Origin: Paenibacillus sabinae T27
Lineage (GTDB): Bacteria; Bacillota; Bacilli; Paenibacillales; Paenibacillaceae
DNA: 64,000 bases
Reading direction: 5' to 3'
NCBI RefSeq assembly: GCF_000612505.1
Contig: NZ_CP004078.1
Location: 3,697,252-3,761,251, forward strand
Under the pieces are notes generated by a model. That model was not told the DNA's origin. It ran no database searches and saw only the letters and a list, made by a program, of their open reading frames with translations. Below, piece by piece: positions 43,454 to 52,006 of this stretch (position 1 is the stretch's first letter; every line of letters starts with the position of its first letter). Both the position numbers and the translations under genes were made by a program.

Positions 43454-46400
43454 TTAACCGATTACGATGCCGATCGTTTTGCCGCCGATATCCACCGTTT
43501 CAGGGGCATGATTGCCGCTAAAACCAATCGTCGTAACCAGTACATTCTCACGAAGGACATTCTCGAACGCCGTAACGGCCGCTTTCAGCTCATCATCGAC
43601 ACTCAGGGTCAGCGCAACGCGCTTGTCGATCGGCAGGTCAAGGCGTTTGCGGTAATCCTGAACCGCCCGCACGATTTCACGCACCCAGCCCTCTTGTTCC
43701 AGCTCCGGCGTGATTTCCGTATTCAGCGCGACTGTAATTCCGTAACCGGATGCGGACGCAAAGCCCGGCTTGGCCTGCTTGTCGACCAGCAGTTCGTCTG
43801 CGGTGATTTGCAGTTCTTCGCCTTCCGGAGAGGTGACGGCCACCTTGCCGCTTTGAACCGCTTCGCGGGTAGCGCCGCTGTCCATCGATTTCAGGAAGCC
43901 CTGGATGAAGCCGACGTTTTTGCCGTATTTTTTGCCTGCGACCTTCAGGTTCAGCTTCAGGGTAAAATCAACAAAGCCGCTGTCGCTCGTCTCCAGCACG
44001 ATGGACTTGACATTGATCTCGTCCTTGATGATCTCCTCATAATCCGCGACATTAAAGCTCTGGCTGATGGAAACGATCAGCTCGGAAAGCGGCTGACGCG
44101 TCTTGATTCCGGTCTCGTTGCGGACGTTCCGCGCCAGCTCAACGATGTTACGGGCGCTTTCCATATCCTGCTCAAGCGTAAGGTCGATCAGGCTCTCGTC
44201 GGCTGCCGGGTAATCCGCCAAATGCACGCTTTCTCCGCCGCCCAGGTTGACGAAAATATCCTCCGCCAGCATAGGCATGAAAGGAGCGACAATCTTCGCC
44301 GTCGTCAGTAACACATGCGTCAGCGTACGGTAAGCGTCCAGCTTCTCCTCTCCTAGCCCGCTGCCCCAGAAACGGTCGCGGGAACGACGGATATACCAGT
44401 TGCTCAGCTCGTCGATAAAGTTCTCGATCGCTTTGGACGAGTTAACGAAGTCATTGACCGCAAGCCCTTTATCCACAACCAGGATCAGGCTGTTCAGCCG
44501 GGACAGAATCCAGCGGTCCAGCTTGTGAGAAGACAGCTTGAACGGATGCTCCGCCGGATCGTAGCCGTCAATTCCCGCATACAGCGTCAAGAACGCGTGG
44601 GTGTTCACCAGCGTATCGACGACCTTAGACTTGCTCTCGCCCACCAGCCCACGGGAGAAGCGCTTGTTGTTCCACGGCGCGCTGTCGGCCAGGATCGCCC
44701 AGCGGAACGCGTCGGTGCCGTATTCGTTCATGATATCCCAAGGGTTGATGACATTGCCCTTCGATTTGGACATCTTCTGGCCGTTCTCGTCGAGGATATG
44801 GCCCGTAGCGATAACCGCCTTGTAAGGCGCTTTGCCTTTGAACAGCGTCGACACCGCAAGCAAGCTGTAGAACCAGCCGCGCGTCTGGTCGATGCCTTCG
44901 CAGATCATGTCCGCAGGATATTGTTCCTCCAGCTTATCCGCGTTCTCGAACGGATAGTGGCTTTGCGCAAAAGGCATCGAGCCGCTGTCGAACCACACGT
45001 CGATCACTTCAGAGGTCCGCACCATTTCCGCGCCTTCTTTGAACGGGCTGCGCAGGCGGATGTTATCCACATACGGCTTATGCAGCTCGATATCTTCAGG
45101 TACATCGCCAATTGCCATTTCCCGAAGCTCGGCGATGCTGTGCGGCGCGAACTCTTTGCCCGTCTCCTGGCAGACCCATACGTTCAGTGGAGTGCCCCAG
45201 TAGCGGTTGCGGCTGATGTTCCAGTCCACCAGTTCATCCAGAAACTTGCCGAACCGGCCTTCGCGGACATGGCCTGGATACCAGTTGACGCCATTGTTGT
45301 TCGCGATCAGCTGATCCTTGATCGCTGTCGTATTGATAAACCAGCTGTCTGTCGCATAGTACAGAAGCGGTGTATCGCAGCGCCAGCAGAACGGATAGCT
45401 GTGCTCGTATTTTTCCTTGCCATACAGCAGGCCCTTCTCCGACAGCGCCTTGACGATATCCAGGTCGCAGTCTTTCACAAAGCGTCCGGCAAAATCAGTA
45501 ACCGTATCGGTATATTTACCCGACGTATCCACCACGTTCACGAAGGTGATGCCGTTCTCGCGGCAGGCCTTGTAGTCGTCCTCGCCATGGGCCGGCGCCA
45601 TATGCACGATCCCCGTACCGCTGGCATCCGTCACAAAAGAAGCTCCGACGATCAGATTGCTTCTCTCTGCCTGGATGTAGCTGAACGGGGGCTGGTACGT
45701 TTTGCCAACCAGATCGGAGCCTTTCAGCTCGGACAACACCGTATGCTCGCCCTTAGCCACTTCTTCGACCAGATTCTTGGCCATGATGTAGACGCCGTCC
45801 TCCTGCTGCACCCGCACATAATCCATGTCCGGATTAACCGCGAGCGCCATATGCGCCGGAAGCGTCCAAGGCGTCGTCGTCCAGGCCAGCACATATTCGC
45901 CGCTGTCGTCCAGCTTGAACTTGGCCGTGGCGCTCAGGTCCTTGACCGTCTTGTACCCTTGAGCTACTTCATGCGAGCTGAGCGTCGTCTGGCAGCTTGG
46001 ACAGTAAGGGCTGACGCGGTGGCCGCGGTACAAAAGTCCTTTCTCATGAACCGTTGCAAGGATGTTCCATACGCTCTCGATGTAGGTATTGTTCAGGGTA
46101 ACGTAAGGATTATCTAGATCGGTCCAATAGCCGATCGCTTCTGTAAATTCGCGCCACTGCTTCTCGTAGCCGAAGACGCTGTCTTTACATTTCTTGATGA
46201 ATTTCTCGACGCCATAGGCTTCGATCTCCTGCTTGCCGGAGATTCCGAGCTGCTTCTCTACGCCAAGCTCGACCGGCAGACCGTGGGTATCCCAGCCGGC
46301 CTTCCGCACAACGCGGTAACCCTTCATCGTCTGGTAGCGGCCGATAAAGTCTTTGATTACGCGGCCAAGCACGTGCCCGATATGCGGAGCGCCGTTTGCG

Positions 46401-46543
46401 GTCGGCGGACCTTCGTAGAATACATAGTTGGGCTTGCCTTCACGGTATTCGATTGATTTACGGAACGTATTCTCTTCGTTCCATTTCTTTAAGATGCGGA
46501 CGTCTCTGTCCCGCGCCTTTTCTTTGATGTCTACTTTTTGCAT
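43454..46543 (-). CDS. ileS: Isoleucyl-tRNA synthetase (eukaryote-like, IleS2 type)
   Basis: 1029-residue class I synthetase charging tRNA-Ile. HIGH motif APHIGHVL (54-57) and KMSKS in GQKMSKSKGNVINPWDIMN; editing domain (CP1) with WTTTPWTLPAHMALAV; GIVHMAPAHGEDD. It lacks the C-terminal zinc ribbon of the common bacterial type, and its length and motif style (GPPTANGAPHIGH; AGWDTHGLPVE) fit the IleS2 group, which is often less sensitive to mupirocin. The start at 46543 has GAGAGG about 10 bases upstream; an ATG three codons earlier is too close. Expression is expected to be controlled by the Ile T-box upstream. Confidence 0.96.
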   Translation of the reverse strand: MQKVDIKEKARDRDVRILKKWNEENTFRKSIEYREGKPNYVFYEGPPTANGAPHIGHVLGRVIKDFIGRYQTMKGYRVVRKAGWDTHGLPVELGVEKQLGISGKQEIEAYGVEKFIKKCKDSVFGYEKQWREFTEAIGYWTDLDNPYVTLNNTYIESVWNILATVHEKGLLYRGHRVSPYCPSCQTTLSSHEVAQGYKTVKDLSATAKFKLDDSGEYVLAWTTTPWTLPAHMALAVNPDMDYVRVQQEDGVYIMAKNLVEEVAKGEHTVLSELKGSDLVGKTYQPPFSYIQAERSNLIVGASFVTDASGTGIVHMAPAHGEDDYKACRENGITFVNVVDTSGKYTDTVTDFAGRFVKDCDLDIVKALSEKGLLYGKEKYEHSYPFCWRCDTPLLYYATDSWFINTTAIKDQLIANNNGVNWYPGHVREGRFGKFLDELVDWNISRNRYWGTPLNVWVCQETGKEFAPHSIAELREMAIGDVPEDIELHKPYVDNIRLRSPFKEGAEMVRTSEVIDVWFDSGSMPFAQSHYPFENADKLEEQYPADMICEGIDQTRGWFYSLLAVSTLFKGKAPYKAVIATGHILDENGQKMSKSKGNVINPWDIMNEYGTDAFRWAILADSAPWNNKRFSRGLVGESKSKVVDTLVNTHAFLTLYAGIDGYDPAEHPFKLSSHKLDRWILSRLNSLILVVDKGLAVNDFVNSSKAIENFIDELSNWYIRRSRDRFWGSGLGEEKLDAYRTLTHVLLTTAKIVAPFMPMLAEDIFVNLGGGESVHLADYPAADESLIDLTLEQDMESARNIVELARNVRNETGIKTRQPLSELIVSISQSFNVADYEEIIKDEINVKSIVLETSDSGFVDFTLKLNLKVAGKKYGKNVGFIQGFLKSMDSGATREAVQSGKVAVTSPEGEELQITADELLVDKQAKPGFASASGYGITVALNTEITPELEQEGWVREIVRAVQDYRKRLDLPIDKRVALTLSVDDELKAAVTAFENVLRENVLVTTIGFSGNHAPETVDIGGKTIGIVIG

Positions 46544-46583
46544 GGAATCCATTCCTCTCGTGGTTTTGTCTTAAAACCGTTTT

Positions 46584-47069
46584 CGATCCCCCTAAATCCC
46601 CCTTAGCCAAGGGGGACCCCGAGGGCCCGCCCTCTGGACACCCGGAAGTTTGCCTGGGCCCAGGGCAGCGGCGGGTTTAAGGTTAATTTTGCTGTAGGCC
46701 CGCTTGCCGCAAGCGGCCGCTCCACGTTGGCACCCGAGCCGCGATCCCGCTAGGGCAGCACTCGCGAGGGGCCTCGGCGGGCGGGGCTCAGCCGCCCGCA
46801 CCGGGGTTGCCCGGGGTACCCGAGCCGCGACCCCGTCAGGGCAGCTCTTGCGAGGGGCCACTGGAGGCCGGGGCGCAGCCGCCCGCGTCCACTGCGCCGC
46901 TGTAAAGGCCCCTCGCGGCGTCCCCGTCAGGGGATGCCGCGAGGAAGGGCCGCTCCACCGCCAACTGCCGCTCCCGTCCGCCAAGCCCCCGCACCTCTCC
47001 AACCCTTGCGGGTGTCCAGAGGGTGCAACCCTTGGGGTCCCCCTTGTTAAGGGGGATTTAGGGGGATCG
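46584..47069. mobile_element. MITE-like GC-rich element with 61-nt terminal inverted repeats, between T-box and ileS
   Basis: 486 bases beginning CGATCCCCCTAAATCCCCCT and ending with its reverse complement. The end repeats 46584-46644 and 47009-47069 pair over 61 nt with only a few mismatches and a one-base shift. Inside are an imperfect tandem repeat with an 86-base period (46732 and 46818, ACCCGAGCCGCG), a 15-bp hairpin (CCTCGCGGC...GCCGCGAGG, about 46913-46946) and CGCTTG-CCG-CAAGCG. It is much more GC-rich than its flanks. Open frames within it (46592-47002 minus, 46704-47084 plus) are Arg/Ala/Pro-rich and look non-coding. No transposase, so a non-autonomous element is the best reading; no clear target duplication is seen. 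Confidence 0.75.
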
Positions 47070-47078
47070 CCGTCCCAA

Positions 47079-47345
47079 AAATAATAAACGCCCCGCCCCC
47101 AAAGGGGCGAGGCGACGCTCGCGATACCACCCTAATTCCGCGCAAACCCCTGCCGAATAAACGGTCAAAGATCATACGTGATCTCAGCTCCCGCGCAATT
47201 ACGCAGGTCCGGTATAACGTCCGGGAGACGGCTCGCCTTACGCACGACACAAGGTTCGTTTCAGGTTCGCTTCTTGGGGAGGATATTCCGGCATGGTTTG
47301 ACCATCGGCTTTCAGCAATCGCCGACTCTCTGGGGATCGTTGCCA
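47079..47345 (-). promoter_or_regulatory. T-box leader, isoleucine-specific (ileS)
   Basis: On the minus strand the leader has CAGAGAGTCGG with its Stem I (GGCGATTGCTG...), a specifier segment GGAATATCCTCC containing the Ile codon AUC (47282-47284), and the conserved T-box AGGGTGGTATCGCGAGC (47117-47133) whose UGGU pairs with the uncharged tRNA 3' end. The terminator CGCCTCGCCCC/GGGGCGGGGCG is followed by TTTATTATTTTT. Uncharged tRNA-Ile would stabilise the antiterminator and allow ileS transcription. Confidence 0.94.
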
Positions 47346-47399
47346 TGACGTACTGTTCCCGTCATCGAATACAATATAAATTGTTACAGATATGTTCTA

Positions 47400-47428
47400 G
47401 TTATAGCTTCTTTAACGATAAAAGTCAA
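47400..47428 (-). promoter_or_regulatory. Sigma-A promoter of ileS
   Basis: -35 TTGACT (47423-47428), 17-base spacer, -10 TATAAC (47400-47405), reading into the T-box leader about 55 bases downstream. Confidence 0.85.
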
Positions 47429-47446
47429 CAGGCCAGGGTCTTTGCC

Positions 47447-47932
47447 TCAAAATACTTCTTCGCGGACCTCGCGGCTCTCCAGTGCGTCCCAATCGTCCTG
47501 GGACAACAGCTCAAGCTGAGCTTCCACCAGCGTCCGGAACCGGGTACGGTAGATAGAGGCTTGCTTGCGGAGCTCTTCGGTCTCAATAGCAATTTTGCGG
47601 GATTTGGAAAGCGCCTCGTTAATAATGCGGTCGGCGTTCTTCTCCGCTTCCTTGATAATGAGCTGCGACTCTTTCTTGGCGTTGTTCTTCACTTCGTCGG
47701 CAGCTTCCTGGGCTACAATAATGGTCTTCGACAAAGTGTCTTCGATGTTCGTAAAATGGTCCAGACGCTCCTGCAGGGTCAGAAGCTGATTACTAAGCTC
47801 CTTGTTCTCCCGGATGACGCTCTCGTAATCCTTAATAACCTGATCGAGAAACTCATTGACCTCGTCCTCATCATAACCTCGGAGCCGCCGGGCAAACTCC
47901 TTGTTATGTATATCGAGCGGCGTTAATGGCAT
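47447..47932 (-). CDS. divIVA: Cell-division initiation / polarity protein DivIVA
   Basis: 161-residue coiled-coil protein that binds negatively curved membrane at septa and poles, positioning Min proteins and, in sporulation, the chromosome. N-terminal membrane-binding part MPLTPLDIHNKEFARRLRGY; DEDEVNEFLDQVIKDYE; then a long coiled coil (ENKELSNQLLTLQERLDHFT onward). The ATG at 47932 has AGGAGG 8 bases upstream; a GTG three codons earlier overlaps the site. It is last gene of the ylm group, before ileS, as in B. subtilis. The 235 bases to ylmH contain a CTTCATC/GATGAAG hairpin but no gene. Confidence 0.95.
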   Translation of the reverse strand: MPLTPLDIHNKEFARRLRGYDEDEVNEFLDQVIKDYESVIRENKELSNQLLTLQERLDHFTNIEDTLSKTIIVAQEAADEVKNNAKKESQLIIKEAEKNADRIINEALSKSRKIAIETEELRKQASIYRTRFRTLVEAQLELLSQDDWDALESREVREEVF

Positions 47933-48167
47933 GCTGTGCACCTCCTAGAAATTTCGGGCCTCTTCCGCCCAGCCGTCACTTCATCTTTCAGGATGAAGAA
48001 GGAAATCTGAAAAACAAGCCAGCTTAGGACAAGTCAAGCGGCCCATTTTTTCCGTGACTGTCTGAGATTTCGCCTCTTCTAAAACTATCGGCGTCCAGCT
48101 CCACAAATGTTAGCTGCCCTTAGAGTTAATCAATTTCGACAAGCCGACTGAAATTCCTGCAAGAAAT

Positions 48168-48950
48168 TTATACAAATTTGCCGACCCGGACCCGGTATCG
48201 GGCTTTTTTTGTCAGTCCGCCGACCTCCAGCACTTTAAAGCGGCCAAAGCCCTGAACCGAAACGACATCGCCATCTTTCAGATGGAATGAAGGATCTTCC
48301 TCCACCTTCCAGTTCACCCGGACGCGTCCGGCCTTGATGGGAACGAGAATTTTGCTCCGGCTGAGCCGGCACACATCCGACGCAATGCCGTCGAGCCGCA
48401 GGGAAGATACCGTAAGCTCCATCGTTTCCAGCTTGACCTCGGCTCGCCGCAGCTCCGATACCGGCAGCACCTCTACCGTGACGGGAGCGCGGCCGACACT
48501 GCTCATATGCAGGGCCAAATAATCGGCGATATCCGACGTCACAACGGCATGGCAGCCGTCCTCCAGAACGTGGATATCGCCGATTTTGCTGCGCTTGATT
48601 CCGAGACCTAGCAGGGAACCCATATAATCCCCATGCTCCAGCTTCGGCAGATTCTGCTCCGCCGGTGCTATGCTTAGCACCTTCAGTCCCAGCTCTTCAT
48701 CTTCCAAGTCACGGTAATCGGGAGCAATCAGCGCTCTCCGCCGTTCCGCTTCTTCGTGGCCGCCATCCCATTTGACCTTCACATCCGGCTCACGGTTCGC
48801 GAGCGAATGCAGAATATAGCCCTGCCGCGGGTCGAGGAAATCCGTCAGCTTCAGCTCATGATACCGGACCGCATTCTCTACCCACTCATAGGCCCTGTCC
48901 ACAAATTGCCGCTCGTCAGGGTGAAAATGACCGTAAATGTCCTGTTTCAT
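48168..48950 (-). CDS. ylmH: S4-domain RNA-binding protein YlmH
   Basis: 260-residue protein: an N-terminal YlmH-specific domain (HFHPDERQFVDRAYEWVENA; DFLDPRQGYILHSLA) and a C-terminal S4 domain at about 180-250 (LRLDGIASDVCRLSRSKILV; GRVRVNWKVEEDPSF; GDVVSVQGFGRFKV). YlmH has been linked to rescue of stalled 50S subunits carrying peptidyl-tRNA. Its conserved place between ylmG and divIVA supports the call. Confidence 0.93.
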   Translation of the reverse strand: MKQDIYGHFHPDERQFVDRAYEWVENAVRYHELKLTDFLDPRQGYILHSLANREPDVKVKWDGGHEEAERRRALIAPDYRDLEDEELGLKVLSIAPAEQNLPKLEHGDYMGSLLGLGIKRSKIGDIHVLEDGCHAVVTSDIADYLALHMSSVGRAPVTVEVLPVSELRRAEVKLETMELTVSSLRLDGIASDVCRLSRSKILVPIKAGRVRVNWKVEEDPSFHLKDGDVVSVQGFGRFKVLEVGGLTKKARYRVRVGKFV

Positions 48951-48952
48951 GC

Positions 48953-49222
48953 TTAACCCATCAGGTAAAACAGCACGGACCGGAGTCCGTTCACCGCAAG
49001 CTCCAGCACAAGCAGCGCCACAACCGGCGAAAAATCGATGGTTCCGAACAAAGGCGGAATAATTTTGCGGAACGGCGTCAAGTAAGGCTCAACCAGCTTG
49101 CCGAGCAGCTCCCCAATAAAGTTATCACGCACATTCGGCAGCCAGGACATCAGCACGTAGAATAGGATCATGTAGAAGTAAATATTGAAAAGAATGTTAA
49201 TTATAGAATCAATTTGGGACAA
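48953..49222 (-). CDS. ylmG: YggT/YlmG family membrane protein
   Basis: 89-residue membrane protein with two helices (residues 8-26 and 65-88) and the family motifs FYVLMSWLPNVRD and LVEPYLTPFRKIIPPLFGTI, DFSP. YggT proteins are associated with division and membrane organisation; the mechanism is not settled. It lies 7 bases after sepF and 2 bases before ylmH, so the genes are co-translated. Confidence 0.92.
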   Translation of the reverse strand: MSQIDSIINILFNIYFYMILFYVLMSWLPNVRDNFIGELLGKLVEPYLTPFRKIIPPLFGTIDFSPVVALLVLELAVNGLRSVLFYLMG

Positions 49223-49229
49223 AGCCCGT

Positions 49230-49679
49230 TCACCTCATTCTGTTATAGTCTTGGTCGTCGGCGAGAATTTCCGAGATGGTGCCTTGAATTTCTACGGTAT
49301 CAGGTGTGCAGAGGAAGATATTTCCGCCAATTTTGGAGATGCCTCCGCCCAGGGCGTACACCGTTCCGCTCAAAAAATCGATAATCCGCATCGCCTGATC
49401 GTTCCGGACCCGCTGCAAATTGACAACGACGGTGCGGTGCGACCGGAGATGGTCGGCGATTTCCTGGGCTTCGTCGTACGAACGAGGCTCGTACAGCACG
49501 ACTTTGACATTTTTCTGCTGATGGATGCTGACGACATTCCCGACCCGCTGGTTCTTGCGGGTTTCTACAGGACTGGGCGCATAATCTTCCTCCTCATGCT
49601 GGCCCAGCTGTTCATGCTCGACAATCTCCTCTTGTTCCTGCAATCCCAAAAAGCTCATAAAGCGGTTCATGACACCCAT
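49230..49679 (-). CDS. sepF: Cell division protein SepF
   Basis: 149-residue protein that tethers FtsZ bundles to the membrane and aligns the septum. The N-terminal amphipathic membrane anchor is [15 protein letters not shown], followed by an acidic linker and the SepF core: [60 protein letters not shown]. The start overlaps the ylmE stop by 1 base. Confidence 0.96.
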   Translation of the reverse strand: MGVMNRFMSFLGLQEQEEIVEHEQLGQHEEEDYAPSPVETRKNQRVGNVVSIHQQKNVKVVLYEPRSYDEAQEIADHLRSHRTVVVNLQRVRNDQAMRIIDFLSGTVYALGGGISKIGGNIFLCTPDTVEIQGTISEILADDQDYNRMR

Positions 49680-50377
49680 TATGATTCCTCCTCATGGCCT
49701 ACCAATACCGTCCCCAGGCGCACCCAGGTGGCTCCTTCTTCAATCGCCACTTCAAAATCATTCGACATGCCCATCGACAGCTCCGTCAACGGCTCCGGCG
49801 TCAGCCCCATGCCGTTAAGCTTGTCCCGCAGTTCGCGGAGACCGCGAAATACCGGCCGCGTAAGCTCGGGGTCTTCCTCATGCGGTGCCATAGTCATAAG
49901 TCCGACGATCTTAAGCCGATTAAATCCCGAAATTTCACGTAAAAAATCCGGAACAGCTTCCGGATTCAGGCCAAACTTGGACTCTTCTCCGGAAATGTTC
50001 ACCTGAAGGAATACGTTCACGTCCACTCCGGCCGCCTCCGCCTTCCGCTGCAGTTCGCGGGCCAGCGACAAGCGGTCCAGTGAATGGATATATTGAAATT
50101 TGCCAATGATATCCTTCACCTTGTTGGTCTGTAAATGGCCGATAAAATGCCATACTCCCTGACTGCCAAGCGCTTCCCATTTGCGCTCGGCATTCTGCCA
50201 GCGATTCTCGCCGATATCTGTAAGACCGGAAGCCAGCACGGCGGCTGTCATCTCCGGCGACACATACTTGGTCACCGCAATGATCCTGACTTCCGTTGCT
50301 TTCCGTCCGCCTTTGGCGCACGCGCGTTCAATGCGCCGGCTGACTTCGGCTATTCGTTCCTGCAATGTCGAGGACAA
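49679..50377 (-). CDS. ylmE: YggS/YlmE family PLP-homeostasis protein
   Basis: 232-residue TIM-barrel PLP-binding protein; the Schiff-base lysine is K37 ([12 protein letters not shown]). Other motifs: [60 protein letters not shown]. The family maintains free PLP and amino-acid balance and has no known catalytic turnover. Start TTG with AAGGAG about 9 bases before. It is coupled to sepF. Confidence 0.94.
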   Translation of the reverse strand: MSSTLQERIAEVSRRIERACAKGGRKATEVRIIAVTKYVSPEMTAAVLASGLTDIGENRWQNAERKWEALGSQGVWHFIGHLQTNKVKDIIGKFQYIHSLDRLSLARELQRKAEAAGVDVNVFLQVNISGEESKFGLNPEAVPDFLREISGFNRLKIVGLMTMAPHEEDPELTRPVFRGLRELRDKLNGMGLTPEPLTELSMGMSNDFEVAIEEGATWVRLGTVLVGHEEES

Positions 50378-50458
50378 CGGTCAACTCTCCTTTTTTACTC
50401 AAGACAGACTTCATTCATTTCCGGGGTCCCCGCAAAGTACCTGAGTAAACCTCGAAGT

Positions 50459-51322
50459 CTAGGCCCCACTTTGTGGGGATGATATTCCGATCCAGCTCGC
50501 CATTCTTCCCGTCACCCCGTTTTCCTTGCGGTAGGAGAAGAACAAATCAGGGCTGCAGCTTGTACACCAACTTGTACATTCGATATGTGTCGGCAATATT
50601 CCTGCTTTTATCATAATGCGTCGGTTCAATTCTTTCAAGTTGAGCATCATTTTGCCAATATGCGCTGTCGAAGGGCTGTACAGGCTTTCCCCGGATTCCT
50701 CATCCCGGATGAGGCTCTCCTCCAGCCTGCGCACATGGTCCATGACGAAATCGTCCACCTCGTAGCAGCAGGCGCCGATGCTTGGACCGATCGCTGCCCG
50801 GATATCCTCCTTGCGGCTGCCGTAGACGGCTTCCATCCTCCCTGCCATGGACAAAGCAATTTCCGCCACCGTCCCTTTCCAGCCCGCATGAGCCAGGCCG
50901 ACGGCTCCCGTTACCGGATCATGGAAATAGAGCGGAACGCAATCCGCGTAGAACGAAGCAAGCAGCACGCCGGGCACATCGGTCAGAAGTCCGTCCGTAT
51001 CGGCAAACGCCGTGGACCGTTCCAGACTGCCCCGTCCCTTGTCATCCGCCGTCACAACCGCGATTTCCGAGCCGTGCACCTGCTCCCCGCATGTCCAGTC
51101 TTCTAACGAAAAGCCGAGACTCTCGGCTACAAGCTTGCGGTTCTTAATGACATCCTCCGGGATGTCGCCTACATGAAAAGCGCAGTTCAGGCTGTCGTAA
51201 GGCGTTCGGCCTGCTCCCCCGGCCCGTCCGGTAAATCCGGCGGTTATTTTCGAATCCGGGTTCGTCCACGGCTCAAGGCTGAACAGCGCCGGACTCCCGC
51301 TTTTTTGCACAAAAGGTTCCAT
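50459..51322 (-). CDS. pgeF: Peptidoglycan editing factor PgeF (YlmD, laccase-domain family)
   Basis: 287-residue protein of the copper-oxidase-like PgeF family. Metal-site residues are visible in SFYADCVPLYFHDP (Cys) and GLAHAGWKGTV (His), with a third His in CGEQVHGSEI. In enterobacteria PgeF removes faulty L-Ser-containing muropeptide precursors; a similar role is inferred here. Its place between ylmC and ylmE matches ylmD. Confidence 0.92.
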   Translation of the reverse strand: MEPFVQKSGSPALFSLEPWTNPDSKITAGFTGRAGGAGRTPYDSLNCAFHVGDIPEDVIKNRKLVAESLGFSLEDWTCGEQVHGSEIAVVTADDKGRGSLERSTAFADTDGLLTDVPGVLLASFYADCVPLYFHDPVTGAVGLAHAGWKGTVAEIALSMAGRMEAVYGSRKEDIRAAIGPSIGACCYEVDDFVMDHVRRLEESLIRDEESGESLYSPSTAHIGKMMLNLKELNRRIMIKAGILPTHIECTSWCTSCSPDLFFSYRKENGVTGRMASWIGISSPQSGA

Positions 51323-51414
51323 TCTCTCACCCCGCCTTCAAGTGTACCACAAGATCGCCCGGTGAAGTCTAGCGCCGGCCTTTGCGTTACGGATGCAAAA
51401 AGAAAGCGCAGCGT

Positions 51415-51759
51415 TCAGTACGTGCGCCGTTCATTTCTTTCTTCCCGCTGGAGCACAAGGATTTCACGTTCTTCCGCCTCCAGTGAAGGCCGGGGCTCCA
51501 CCATTTTCACCAGCACGACATCCGAACCGATCTTCACAATATTCCGCCATGGAATGACGAGATCGGCTCCTCCGCCGAACAGACCCATAAACCTCGTATA
51601 GCCCGGAACGATAATGGCATCGATCACCCCGCGCCGCAAATCCAACTCCAGATCACTGACCTGACCGAGACGCCTGCCGTCGACAATATTAATTACATCC
51701 TTGGCCTGAAAGTCGGATATTTTCATTTTTTTGCCCGAAGCCGTTGTTTCCTGATTCAT
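51415..51759 (-). CDS. YlmC/YmxH family sporulation protein (PRC-barrel)
   Basis: 114-residue protein with a PRC-barrel-like domain: KISDFQAKDVINIVDGRRLG; VSDLELDLRRGVIDAIIVPG; GADLVIPWRNIVKIGSDVVL. The ATG at 51759 follows AGAGGTGG by 6 bases and adds 11 residues before the conserved KISDF. The family sits after sigG in many spore formers, and its loss affects sporulation only mildly in B. subtilis. The 180 bases upstream hold a hairpin (AGAAACGC/GCGTTTCT, about 51845-51892) and the sigG terminator. Confidence 0.88.
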   Translation of the reverse strand: MNQETTASGKKMKISDFQAKDVINIVDGRRLGQVSDLELDLRRGVIDAIIVPGYTRFMGLFGGGADLVIPWRNIVKIGSDVVLVKMVEPRPSLEAEEREILVLQREERNERRTY

Positions 51760-51940
51760 ATGGCGCCACCTCTGTAAGTTCAAACGTACAACTAAGTATA
51801 TGTGGTGGCGGCTTGGTCAAATGCCTCATATTTTGGTGTCAAGAAGAAACGCCTGACGGTGTCCTGAAGGACGCAAGTGCGTTTCTCGTAGAATTATAAG
51901 TCAAAATGATAAGCGTCCGGCTTATACATCTTATAATTTC

Positions 51941-51989
51941 AAAAAAAACAACCCACCTTCAGGCAGGGCCCTTGAGTGGGATGGGTTGT
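51941..51989 (-). terminator. Terminator of sigG
   Basis: ACAACCCA / TGGGTTGT (8-bp perfect) with eight T following on the minus strand, 17 bases after the sigG stop. Confidence 0.83.
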
Positions 51990-52006
51990 CCAATTTTTGT
52001 CTTAGG

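Noticed and set aside
44525..46117. 530-codon plus-strand ORF opposite ileS
   Set aside because: Shadow of the ileS codons, rich in Arg, His and Val; no start site or domain.
46592..47084. ORFs of 126-136 codons on both strands within the ileS-leader element
   Set aside because: Arg/Ala/Pro-rich translations, created by the GC-rich repeats; no ribosome site and no known pattern.
50378..50458. Terminator between ylmE and pgeF
   Set aside because: AGACTTC/GAAGTCT can pair across a long loop, but no T-run follows and the genes appear co-transcribed.
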